Source: Pontibacter pamirensis (GTDB lineage: Bacteria > Bacteroidota > Bacteroidia > Cytophagales > Hymenobacteraceae). Taken from it: a stretch of DNA of 64,000 nt. The notes under the pieces are model-generated. The model saw nothing but the letters and a program-made list of their open reading frames with translations. It was not told the DNA's origin and ran no database searches. The stretch spans positions 24,879-88,878 of the forward strand of contig NZ_SSNI01000025.1 of assembly GCF_010015475.1 (NCBI RefSeq), in the 5' to 3' direction. The position numbers and the translations under genes are program-made. This document shows positions 44,401 through 51,077 of this stretch, piece by piece (position 1 is the first letter of the stretch; each line of letters starts with the position of its first letter).

Positions 44401-45676
44401 CTTTGAGGCGCCGGGCCTTCCGTTCATACTCGGCAAGCAGTATGACCTTGATGAGCTGTATAATCGGGTGCATACCAGTGGCTGGTACACTGACAGCAGC
44501 CAGTACCTGAACACGCCATTCAGCGCTGTTAATACAGAAACCTTTACGGCACGCGCCAACCTGGAGCCATTCCCTAACTTCAACGTGCAGTTGGATGCAC
44601 GCCGCACGAAATCTGTGATTGACGAAGTATTCTACCGGAAGGAGACAGATGATTTCGGAGACATCAGCGCGACAGACCACCGCCAGAACCCGTTTACGTC
44701 CGGTTCGTTCAGCACATCGTTTATGGCACTAGGTACTTTGTTCGAGCCAATAAAAGCCGGCACGTCTGAAGCCTTTAATAGCTTTGTGCGTAACCGCTAT
44801 GACGTGCGCGATAAACTGACAATGGCCAATGCAGAAGCCAGTGACTCTTCGTACTCGCTTAACTCGCAGGAGGTGCTCATGAAGTCTTTCCTCTACGCTT
44901 ACCAAGGGCGCGACATTAGCGGGTATGAAGCCAGGGCAGAAAAAAGCCCATTTGGCCGCCTGCCGATTCCGAACTGGCGCATTGATTACAATGGCTTGGA
45001 GCGGCTGCCTCTCTTCCAGCAGTGGTTCAGCCAGATCAGCATTTCCCATGCTTATAACTCAAGCTTTAATATTACGAACTTCACCACCTCGCTAGCCTAT
45101 AACCAAGAGCCAAACGGGTTCCCGACACAGTTGAATGAGTTTGGCAGGATAGAGCCATATTATCTGGTAAGCCAACTTACGGTAATGGAGCGCCTGGCAC
45201 CGCTACTGGGCGTTAACTTCCGGACAAAGACAAACCTTACAGGCCGTGTGGAGTATAAAATTGAGCGCAACCTCTCGCTGAACCTGACGAATGCACAGGT
45301 AACGGAGACGAACGTGAAGGATTATGTGATAGGGTTTGGCTATGCCACCAGCAACTTCCGTATACCGTTCAAAATTAATGGGCAGCGAAAGGTACTGGAG
45401 AATGAACTGACCATGCGCCTGGATTTGTCGGTGCGCGAAAACCAGACAGTGCAGCGGGCTATTACCACCGACAATGAAGGAATAGAACGCAGCCAAAATC
45501 AGATAATAAACGGAACACGCCAACTGCAGCTGCGCCCAACAGTAGATTACGTGCTGAGCCAGCGTGTGAACGTGCAGTTCTATGTGCTGCGCAGCGTTTC
45601 AGATCCGAAGATTTCTACGTCTTTCCGCAACAGCGTAACGGAGGGGGGCGTGCAGCTACGAGTTAATTTGCAATAA
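38483..45676 (+). CDS. sprA: T9SS outer-membrane translocon SprA
   Basis: This 2397-residue protein has the size of SprA (Flavobacterium johnsoniae about 2400). It has a signal-like start (KKSSLLLAVATISMLGWWSQ) and long beta-rich repeats of the barrel, for example RLIPKLYISPVFDRIFGGNY, IGDKMRLNFNWDNNANFDFE, SYIDDFEGAETPYNLGGFSN and a C-terminal strand ending VTEGGVQLRVNLQ. SprA forms the very large outer-membrane barrel through which T9SS proteins leave the cell, with PorV bound at its side. No ATG precedes the signal region; translation appears to start at the TTG at 38483. The order maeB-ruvA-sprA-gcvH is one I recall from many Bacteroidota. Confidence 0.97.
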   Translation: MIWKSKKSSLLLAVATISMLGWWSQAEELRSTNRFRLTILNNLLLQDTVKTDTSKVQYIPSRKPTFAPADRYGNPFSTRSSASPLLLGQPSNVQLNVELDDSLEMYNITETMGDVNYRPPSSMSLKEYSEWQQREAIRNYWRAKSSGLDGESVVSSSRLIPKLYISPVFDRIFGGNYVDIQPNGNVSLKFGARFNRNENPTIPLSQQRTGDFDFEQNISLNLVGKIGDKMRLNFNWDNNANFDFENNMKLDYTGYEEEIVRKVEAGNVSLPLNNSLIMGAQNLFGIKTQLQFGRLGVTTIASSVRGTNDEVVVQNGAQNRPFSIRVDEYDNNRHFFLSQFFRGRYNQALSNLPLVNSGIVIRRIELYVTNSNRSTENLRNMVAYMDLAEADPFRNQFESGRPPAAPADNAVNTLYSQIARNNLARNNSQVDTYLNSLGLQKGIDFEHVRARRLDAREYKFNPQLGYISLNTMLLPDQVLGVAFEYTYNGKTYQVGELMDDYQNLDAEQVIHMKLLRATNPSLEYPTWDLMMKNVYSLEATQVTRENFQLQIVYKDDETGVDITSLKEPSPIQNIPLVEVLNLDNVNTNNDRPSDGNFDFLPGITIDPESGRIYFPQVEPFGDYLAEKLAGRPELIERYVFQELYDQTQTDAQQNNVKAKFYLNGRFQASSADEIMLPGFRIAEGSVAVYSGGTRLEEGTDYQVFYDMGRIKILNPSYISSANDLRVTYEKAELLNIQPRTMLGARFDYRLSDDINLGATVLSINEQAFINRVSIGDEPTNNTIYGFDVNLQKESRFLTKLTDAIPLIDTKIPSLVTFSGEFAQLVPAKSKSNANEDGASYIDDFEGAETPYNLGGFSNNNWRLAATPAPLVPGAGLAYSYNRAKLAWYTIDQIFYRNRDNLKPSNITDTDLKNHYIRGVRRQEVFPGRDAEVSNTFEYTFDLAYYPRERGQYNYNPNLTPQGLLADDPRNNWGGISREIAFDTDFDNANIEYVEFWLMDPFITGPNGRKDAAGNEIVNDEGGELVLNLGSVSEDILRDNQYAFENGLPTSPTDEQNLLETTWGLVTQQQFLTDAFTGVPGGRQFQDIGLDGLGDAGEASYFQNSFLNLIPGTPPQMVLDDPSADNFLHHLDERYDQQNAGILARYKNFNGMENNSPENSRFSNYAFPDKEDLNRDNVINDLEQYYEYKINLNSEQLEVGRNFIVDRVTREIHGDQVTWYQFRIPVRQPTNAVGGISGFKSIRFMRMYLTQFADPVVLRFAQFQFVANQWRKFEQPITDGSPCLTCTDDVRNFTVSTVNIEENGQLVEGSQDIPYTVPPGISRLRDYTSTNDRRQNEQSLQLCVDDLKDSFSKAVFKNISLDMLIYKQLKMFLHAESSDPATRDGDVQAFIRIGTDFTQNYYEYVVPLKITPPGSNTESAIWPAENQIEIALQAFVDAKVERNRLAGDRPIYMPYEVTLEGGKKIRVVGNPDFSEVEGIMIGVRNPRQPNEDGRPQSVCIWADELRVTDFRNQSGWAGNARLNTKLADFANITATGAYTTVGFGGLQQKLAQRARENTALFDVSANVVMDKFLPEKWGVRIPLTLQYGVLSSEPQFDPLDKDVPLEQSLTKLESAEQRDAYKREVTTREIRKSISLLNVRKERIDTEAKVRLYDIENFSFSYSYAERMFTNIETDRDFSKTYTAGAAYAYNNTPRSYTPFANTEALRSPYLRLIKDFNFSLVPSRFAVRADLNRFYNERFLQRPDPATRFVTTRGIAPVFQKYFYFNRIYDMRWDLTKGLSLDYTATNRAVVDEPDARIDGEVDSLQYKNRIIRDNLLRGGRNTNFNQLIALNYKLPFDKFPLTDWLDAETRYAATYIWTAGSTALNQAADFKLGNTAENNTELSVNGKIDMVKLYNKVRFLKEVNSPTPTRPVAAPAATDTIAQKPQPDRKLLKSLARVLMMTRSLNVAYLENRGSMLPGYLPASRFFGFDDAFEAPGLPFILGKQYDLDELYNRVHTSGWYTDSSQYLNTPFSAVNTETFTARANLEPFPNFNVQLDARRTKSVIDEVFYRKETDDFGDISATDHRQNPFTSGSFSTSFMALGTLFEPIKAGTSEAFNSFVRNRYDVRDKLTMANAEASDSSYSLNSQEVLMKSFLYAYQGRDISGYEARAEKSPFGRLPIPNWRIDYNGLERLPLFQQWFSQISISHAYNSSFNITNFTTSLAYNQEPNGFPTQLNEFGRIEPYYLVSQLTVMERLAPLLGVNFRTKTNLTGRVEYKIERNLSLNLTNAQVTETNVKDYVIGFGYATSNFRIPFKINGQRKVLENELTMRLDLSVRENQTVQRAITTDNEGIERSQNQIINGTRQLQLRPTVDYVLSQRVNVQFYVLRSVSDPKISTSFRNSVTEGGVQLRVNLQ

Positions 45677-45734
45677 TATTTTAGCATTGCGAAAAAGACC
45701 GTAATTTTGAGAAAAATTAATATTTACAAAATTC

Positions 45735-46115
45735 ATGAACTTACCTGATAACCTAAAGTACACCAAAGACCACGAGTGGATCCGCTTTGAAGGAGATGTA
45801 GCCATTGTAGGCATCACTGATTTTGCCCAAAGTGAGTTAGGTGACATCGTATATGTAGACATAGACACTATAGACAAGCAGATAAACCAGGAAGACGTGT
45901 TTGGTACAGTGGAGGCTGTGAAGACAGTATCTGACCTATTTAGCCCATTGAGCGGTACTGTGCTTGAGTTTAATGAGAAGTTAGAGAACAGCCCGGAACT
46001 GGTAAACTCTGACCCTTACGGCGACGGCTGGATTATCAAAATGTCTGTGGACAACGCCAGCCAGATTGAAGGCCTGCTAAGCGCAGAAGGTTATCGTGAA
46101 GTAATCGGTCAGTAA
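45735..46115 (+). CDS. gcvH: Glycine cleavage system H protein
   Basis: The 126-residue lipoyl carrier has the start MNLPDNLKYTKDHEWIRFEG and the lipoylated Lys63 in FGTVEAVKTVSDLFSP. It shuttles the aminomethyl group between the P, T and L proteins of glycine cleavage. The other gcv genes are not in the window. It sits 58 bases after sprA and 19 before the VanZ-like gene, a common neighbourhood in this phylum without a known functional link to secretion. Confidence 0.97.
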   Translation: MNLPDNLKYTKDHEWIRFEGDVAIVGITDFAQSELGDIVYVDIDTIDKQINQEDVFGTVEAVKTVSDLFSPLSGTVLEFNEKLENSPELVNSDPYGDGWIIKMSVDNASQIEGLLSAEGYREVIGQ

Positions 46116-46134
46116 GCACAACGCGTAGCAGTAC

Positions 46135-46512
46135 TTGATACTCCGATACAACCTTTTTACAATAATGTGGGCAGCAGTGATACTGCTAACAACACTGCTG
46201 CCCTCTTCTTCCCTGCCCACTGTTTCTGTCTGGTGGAGTTTATTCTCCATCGATTCCTTTGCCCACGTTTTCTTATTCTGCATCCTTACTTTCCTGATGA
46301 TTGTCGGGTTCGCGAAGCAGTTTACGCTTTTAAAGCTGAAGCACTACCCCATCCGGTATGCCCTTTTTATAAGTACCATGTTTGGTATCTTTGTGGAGCT
46401 GATGCAGCATTTCTTTATTCCCGGCCGACATGGAGACATTGTTGATGTGTTATGCAACACGCTCGGCTGCCTGATAGGTATTGTGCTCTTTAAGTGGGTT
46501 TACGTTTGGTAA
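46135..46512 (+). CDS. VanZ-like membrane protein
   Basis: The 125-residue protein has four hydrophobic segments and the VanZ-family pattern: LLPSSSLP after helix 1, IDSFAHVFLFCILTFLM, FGIFVELMQHFFIPGRHGDI and DVLCNTLGCLIGIVLF. The best-supported start is TTG at 46135 (reading ILRYNLFTIMWAAVIL); an ATG at 46165 would cut into the first helix. VanZ relatives have been tied to teicoplanin resistance, but most are of unknown role. Confidence 0.85.
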   Translation: MILRYNLFTIMWAAVILLTTLLPSSSLPTVSVWWSLFSIDSFAHVFLFCILTFLMIVGFAKQFTLLKLKHYPIRYALFISTMFGIFVELMQHFFIPGRHGDIVDVLCNTLGCLIGIVLFKWVYVW

Positions 46513-46598
46513 ACTCCTGCTGCAAACAAGGGAATTCCTTCTTCCTTTGTCCTACACAGAGGTTTTGTGTGCCAGTCTCTAAGTTTTATCTTTAAAGG

Positions 46599-47870
46599 AT
46601 GAAGCGACTATACACTCTGCTCTTGCTGCTGTGCCCTGCAGTAGCGGCTGTCTTTGCACAAGACATGCCCCGCGTGCGGCAAACAATTGACACGCTTACC
46701 TCCGCAACGATGCACGGCCGTGGCTATATACAGGAAGGCGATGCCAAAGCTGCCAGCTATATCCAAAACAGGTTCAGGCAAATGGAACTTCAACCTTTGG
46801 GTGAGTCATACTTTCAGTCTTTTCGTTTTCCGGTAAACACCATAGTGGAAACACCGCAGCTTCAGGTTGCGGAGCAGGTGTTAAAACCCGGGGTGGACTT
46901 TGTAGCCAATGCAGCCTCCGCTTCCGGCAAGGGCAATGCTAGCGTGCTAACCCTGGACAGCACCATCTTTAAAGATCCCGCCGCCGCACAGAAGTTTTTC
47001 AGCCAGAGCTTCAAGGGCAAAGCCATCGTTTTCAGGCAGCAGGACCAGCAAAAGCTCAGCCAACTGCCGCAGCCTTACCTGCAAAAGCTGCAGCAGGCCA
47101 AAGCACACGTTATATTGCAGCCAAAAGCACTGCTGACATCTGTGGCTTCGCAGCAGGCACCACTACCGGTGCTGGAGGTGCTGGAAGCGGCATGGCCGAA
47201 GAACGCCAGAAGCCTTACGTTTAAAGTAGAGGCAAAGTTAAAGCCTCAGCATGAGGCGAAGAATGTAATAGCCTATATAGAAGGCAGCATTCAGCCAGAC
47301 TCCTTTCTCGTTTTCTCAGCACATTATGACCATTTGGGCGGGCAGGGCAGGGATGTATACTTTCCGGGAGCCAACGATAATGCCAGCGGCACGGCTATGA
47401 TGCTGGAACTGGCGGAGTACTATAGCCTACCACAGAACAGGCCTGCATACAGTATCGCGTTTATCGCCTTTGCTGCAGAGGAAGCAGGCTTGCTGGGCTC
47501 TTTTCACTACACCGGAAATCCGCTTTTCCCGCTGCAGCAAATCCACTTTCTTGTGAACCTCGACCTGCTGGGAACCGGCTCTGAAGGAATGATGGTGGTG
47601 AACGGCAAGGTACATCAGCAGGAGTTCAACATGTTACATCAACTGAACCAGCAGCACCAATATCTCCCGCAGATCAGGAGCCGTGGCAAAGCCGCCAACT
47701 CAGATCATTACCCTTTCTCCGGAAAAGGTGTACCAGCCTTTTTCTTCTATACTTTAGGAGGCACCGCCGCCTATCACAACACCAGGGATTATGCTTCTCA
47801 ATTGCCGCTAACAGAGTTTAGGGATGCATTCCAATTGATTGTAGATTTCGCTGGAGCGTTGCAGGAGTAA
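46599..47870 (+). CDS. Secreted M28-family zinc aminopeptidase
   Basis: The 423-residue protein has a signal peptide (MKRLYTLLLLLCPAVAAVFA, then QD) and the M28 motifs: FSAHYDHLGG (His and Asp ligands), PGANDNASGTAMMLELAEYY (bridging Asp), FAAEEAGLLGS (Glu general base and ligand), VNLDLLG and a late NSDHYPFSGKGVPAFFFYT (His ligand). A PA-like insert may lie around residues 95-190. It should act in the periplasm or outside the cell on peptides. TATCTTTA just before the ATG is one base from a perfect -7 element, so the mRNA may be nearly leaderless. Confidence 0.9.
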   Translation: MKRLYTLLLLLCPAVAAVFAQDMPRVRQTIDTLTSATMHGRGYIQEGDAKAASYIQNRFRQMELQPLGESYFQSFRFPVNTIVETPQLQVAEQVLKPGVDFVANAASASGKGNASVLTLDSTIFKDPAAAQKFFSQSFKGKAIVFRQQDQQKLSQLPQPYLQKLQQAKAHVILQPKALLTSVASQQAPLPVLEVLEAAWPKNARSLTFKVEAKLKPQHEAKNVIAYIEGSIQPDSFLVFSAHYDHLGGQGRDVYFPGANDNASGTAMMLELAEYYSLPQNRPAYSIAFIAFAAEEAGLLGSFHYTGNPLFPLQQIHFLVNLDLLGTGSEGMMVVNGKVHQQEFNMLHQLNQQHQYLPQIRSRGKAANSDHYPFSGKGVPAFFFYTLGGTAAYHNTRDYASQLPLTEFRDAFQLIVDFAGALQE

Positions 47871-47913
47871 GTTGTCAGAATCAGGATTGGCAGGATGCGT
47901 ATACTTAGAGCAA

Positions 47914-47950
47914 CATGCTGTTCTCGCTCACATCTGGCGAGAACAGCATG
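47914..47950. repeat. 14-bp hairpin after the M28 peptidase gene
   Basis: CATGCTGTTCTCGC (47914-47927) is exactly complementary to 47937-47950, loop of nine. There is no T run on either side, so it is not a standard terminator; it may stabilise the mRNA end or be a small dispersed palindrome. Confidence 0.5.
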
Positions 47951-48010
47951 ACGAAAGTCTATCTAAGCTACGTTTAAAAATATAAGTCAAATCTATATGC
48001 CTAAAAACAA

Positions 48011-48043
48011 AAGCGCCTGCCATTGTTGAAATGGCAGGCGCTT
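48011..48043. terminator. Bidirectional terminator between convergent genes
   Basis: AAGCGCCTGCCAT (48011-48023) is exactly complementary to 48031-48043, loop TGTTGAA. It lies between the M28 peptidase gene (plus) and yicC (minus). Confidence 0.8.
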
Positions 48044-48100
48044 CTTAAATTTAGAAGCAGAAAAATGTCTTTTATCCTTAGTCCTTTGTCTGACCGAAGG

Positions 48101-48982
48101 CTACAGAATATTGTTTATCTGTTCTTTAATCTTCTCCAGTTCTTCTTTCATTTCCACCACGTGGTGCTGAATAACGGAATCGTTGGCTTTAGAACCGATG
48201 GTGTTAATCTCACGGCCAATCTCCTGGGCAATGAAGTTTAGCTTTTTGCCTGTTGGCTCCGGCAGGTAAACTGTTTCTGTGAAATAATGCAGGTGGTTTA
48301 CCAGACGTACCTTTTCCTCAGCAATGTCAAGCTTCTCAATATAATACACCATTTCCTGCTCAAACCGGTTCTGGTCGAAGTGCTCTGAAACGGCAAGCTC
48401 CATCATATGCCCACGGATGCGGTTACGGATGTTTTCCATGCGCACAGGGTCGTGCTTATCCACTTCTGCCAGCAGAATTCTTATTCTATCAATATAAGAC
48501 ATGATTTCGGCTGTCAGGGCCTTGCCCTCATCGTTACGGAAAGCATTGATGTTCTGGAGCGCCTCCTCCAGCAGTGGCTGTACTTTGCTCCAGTCAGCTT
48601 CCGTTGTGTCGTCGTCCTCATGCTCCTGCTGCAATACCTCCGGCATGTGCAGTGCCAGCCGGAACAAATCGCTCTTTGAAGCGCCTACCATTTCGGCAGC
48701 TTCGTTCAACTCGTTATAGTAAGTCTGTAGCAATTCTTTGTTGATGGTGTTCTTCGCCTTCTGCGCCTTGTTCTTCGAAAGCTCGATATTAATACCGACT
48801 TTCCCGCGCACCAAGGCCTTCTGCACCATGTTTCGGATATCATACTCATGGTCTGATATAACCTTGGGAATCCGCACACTTAGGTCCATACTTTTAGAGT
48901 TCAGCGACCGGATCTCTATAGAAATGGAATATTGATCGGCATCAAGGCGTGCGCTACCAAAGCCTGTCATTGACTGCAACAT
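48101..48982 (-). CDS. YicC-family endoribonuclease
   Basis: The 293-residue protein has the YicC start LQSMTGFGSARLDADQYSIS and EIRSLNSKSMDLSVRIPKVI, and the family's C-terminal domain with KLNFIAQEIGREINTIGSKA and DSVIQHHVVEMKEELEKIKE. E. coli YicC has been reported to act as an endoribonuclease on small RNAs; earlier work linked it only to stationary-phase fitness. The gene is divergent from purQ, with 118 bases between the starts. Confidence 0.93.
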   Translation of the reverse strand: MLQSMTGFGSARLDADQYSISIEIRSLNSKSMDLSVRIPKVISDHEYDIRNMVQKALVRGKVGINIELSKNKAQKAKNTINKELLQTYYNELNEAAEMVGASKSDLFRLALHMPEVLQQEHEDDDTTEADWSKVQPLLEEALQNINAFRNDEGKALTAEIMSYIDRIRILLAEVDKHDPVRMENIRNRIRGHMMELAVSEHFDQNRFEQEMVYYIEKLDIAEEKVRLVNHLHYFTETVYLPEPTGKKLNFIAQEIGREINTIGSKANDSVIQHHVVEMKEELEKIKEQINNIL

Positions 48983-49088
48983 AAGCTACTTATATTTGTA
49001 TCTACCGCAAATTAATTAAAATTATTTAATCTTGCTTAGCCTGCGCCACGAAAGGTGGTTTAATGTATGTTGCCTATTATAAATTGTT

Positions 49089-49096
49089 TAACTTTG
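49089..49096 (+). promoter_or_regulatory. -7 element TAACTTTG immediately before purQ
   Basis: An exact TAnnTTTG match ends only four bases before the purQ ATG at 49101, so transcription probably starts at or next to the start codon. Confidence 0.65.
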
Positions 49097-49100
49097 CACT

Positions 49101-49793
49101 ATGAAATTTGGTGTAGTCGTTTTTCCAGGGTCCAACTGCGACCAAGACCTTGTAGATGCCATCAGCACGGGCATGCAACAAGAAGTTGTAAAACTGTGGC
49201 ACAAAGACCACGATTTGCAAGGCTGTGATTTTATTCTCCTTCCGGGTGGTTTCTCCTATGGTGATTACCTTCGCTCCGGTGCAATTTCACGCTTCTCTCC
49301 TATCATGCAGGAGGTCATTCTGCACGCTAATCGTGGAGGATACGTAATGGGTATCTGCAACGGTTTTCAGATTCTGACAGAGGCGGGTTTGCTTCCAGGT
49401 GCTTTGCTGCGCAACATAAACCAAAAGTTTATCTGCGAGAACGTATACATCAAACCTGTAACAACCAACCTGCTGCCCACGCGCCTGTTGGATGTAAATA
49501 AGGCTTATAAAATACCTGTGGCACACGGCGAAGGTCGTTATTATGCTGATGAGGACACGCTGAAGGCTTTGCAGGACAATGACCAGATCATGTTTAAGTA
49601 CTGCAGCAATGCCTCTGACACAGGTGAAATCTATAACATGAACGGCAGTTTATTGAACATTGCCGGTGTGAGCAACGATAAAAAGAATGTGTTTGGCATG
49701 ATGCCACACCCGGAGCGTGCTGTAGACCCAGAGTTGGGCAATACCGATGGCCGCGCCATTTTCGAATCTATTTTAGAATTAGTGAGCGCATAG
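49101..49793 (+). CDS. purQ: Phosphoribosylformylglycinamidine synthase, glutaminase subunit
   Basis: The 230-residue class I glutamine amidotransferase has MKFGVVVFPGSNCDQDLVDA, the LPGGFSYGDYLRSGAISRFS loop, the nucleophile Cys in GICNGFQILTEAGLLPG, and the His-Glu end MPHPERAVDPELG. With PurL and PurS it makes FGAM in purine synthesis. purS is at 56887-57138, about 7 kb away, and no purL is in the window. The mRNA is predicted to be leaderless. Confidence 0.96.
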   Translation: MKFGVVVFPGSNCDQDLVDAISTGMQQEVVKLWHKDHDLQGCDFILLPGGFSYGDYLRSGAISRFSPIMQEVILHANRGGYVMGICNGFQILTEAGLLPGALLRNINQKFICENVYIKPVTTNLLPTRLLDVNKAYKIPVAHGEGRYYADEDTLKALQDNDQIMFKYCSNASDTGEIYNMNGSLLNIAGVSNDKKNVFGMMPHPERAVDPELGNTDGRAIFESILELVSA

Positions 49794-49816
49794 CCGCCAC
49801 CAAGAAACTATATTTA

Positions 49817-49857
49817 ACAAGCCCCGTCTGCGACGTGCAGACGGGGCTTGTGTTTTT
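49817..49857 (+). terminator. Intrinsic terminator after purQ
   Basis: A perfect 14-15-bp stem (49817-49831 with 49837-49851, loop GACGT) is followed by TGTTTTT. It begins 24 bases past the purQ stop. Confidence 0.9.
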
Positions 49858-49903
49858 CAGGTTAAAGTTTAGGTATTCTCAGTGTAGTGGAACAGGAGCA
49901 GAC

Positions 49904-51067
49904 TTAAACCTGGTTTGAGTTCAGCATCTTGTTTACAGCGTCAATAATAACTCTGACATCATTGGGATGATTGTCGACTACTTCATCCCGCTCCTTCCCG
50001 AGGCGCACGATCACAAGGTCCTTTTCAGGTATCACAATAATGTACTGGCCTAAAATACCGCGCGCGTAGAAAACGTCCTGTCCCTTATAGTCTGGCATCA
50101 GCCACCAATGGTAGCCGTAAAAATCTACTTTTTTGCCGTCTTTTGCTTTTGGAAGACCATTTGGCCTAAGCGAAGCCGCTACATAGGCTGGGGGTACAAG
50201 TGTGTCTTCGTTCCAGCGGCCGTTATGCAGGTACAATCTGCCGAGGCGGGCAAAGTCTCGGGCGTTGGAGAAGAAGCAGCAGTAGGCTTTCTCTATGCCT
50301 TCAGGTGTATCCACGCTCCACTCGGCATCATGCGCGGCACCAATTGGCTTCCACAGCTTTTCTTCCGCAAATGCACTCAGGCTTTTGCCCGTGGCTGCCT
50401 GCAGCACAAAGCCTAATACCTGCGTATCACCGCTTTTGTAGGTATACTGCCGTCCTGGCACTTCTACAGCCTCCAGCCTGTCAATCACTTTTCTCAGGTT
50501 GGTGCCGTAGTAGCTTTCGGTGGTCATGGAGAAAGGATTGATATAAGATTCGTCCCAGTTTAGGCCGGAACTCATCCAGAGCAGGTGCCTGATCCTGATT
50601 TTTGCTTTGTCTCCTTCTCTAAATTCCGGCAGAAAATCCCCCACCGGCTGCTCCACGCTCTCAATCTTTCCTTCTTTTATGGCTATCCCAACCAGCATAC
50701 TCACGATGCTTTTAGCCATTGAGAAAGAATTACTCAACGATTCATCAGAGTAGCCATCCCAGTATCTCTCATAAAGTATAGAGTCGTGTTGTACTATTAG
50801 AAAAGCCACGGAGCGCAGTTCCTCGTGCAGAAGTTCCAGTTCTGCAGGAGACGAGAGTTTATTGTAGCCCACCGCTAATGGCCATGGCTGCGTCATTGGC
50901 GGCGCCTCTATCTCCCGCTGCTCAAAGATGGTGTTATCGTCTATATCTGCTAAGTTATAGTAGATGGCCCGGTACACGTAGTTCTTGTCAGCCATGTGCA
51001 CCCAGGCCGCAAACAACACCAGCAACAGTAAGGCCCCGAATCCATAACGTCTGCCTTTTCGGCTCAT
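49904..51067 (-). CDS. Serine hydrolase of the beta-lactamase/class C family
   Basis: The 387-residue protein has an N-terminal hydrophobic anchor (FGALLLLVLFAAWVHMA) and the S-x-x-K motif in SNSFSMAKSIVSM (Ser116, Lys119), followed by IRIRHLLWMSSGLNWDESY. The family usually has a Tyr-x-Asn motif; the matching site here reads YKSGDTQ, so the Asn is missing, as in several esterase branches. It likely acts in the periplasm as an esterase, peptidase or DD-peptidase-like enzyme rather than for antibiotic resistance. It starts 10 bases after the large propeller/barrel gene, so the two are probably cotranscribed. Confidence 0.85.
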   Translation of the reverse strand: MSRKGRRYGFGALLLLVLFAAWVHMADKNYVYRAIYYNLADIDDNTIFEQREIEAPPMTQPWPLAVGYNKLSSPAELELLHEELRSVAFLIVQHDSILYERYWDGYSDESLSNSFSMAKSIVSMLVGIAIKEGKIESVEQPVGDFLPEFREGDKAKIRIRHLLWMSSGLNWDESYINPFSMTTESYYGTNLRKVIDRLEAVEVPGRQYTYKSGDTQVLGFVLQAATGKSLSAFAEEKLWKPIGAAHDAEWSVDTPEGIEKAYCCFFSNARDFARLGRLYLHNGRWNEDTLVPPAYVAASLRPNGLPKAKDGKKVDFYGYHWWLMPDYKGQDVFYARGILGQYIIVIPEKDLVIVRLGKERDEVVDNHPNDVRVIIDAVNKMLNSNQV

Positions 51068-51077
51068 AGAATGCGTT

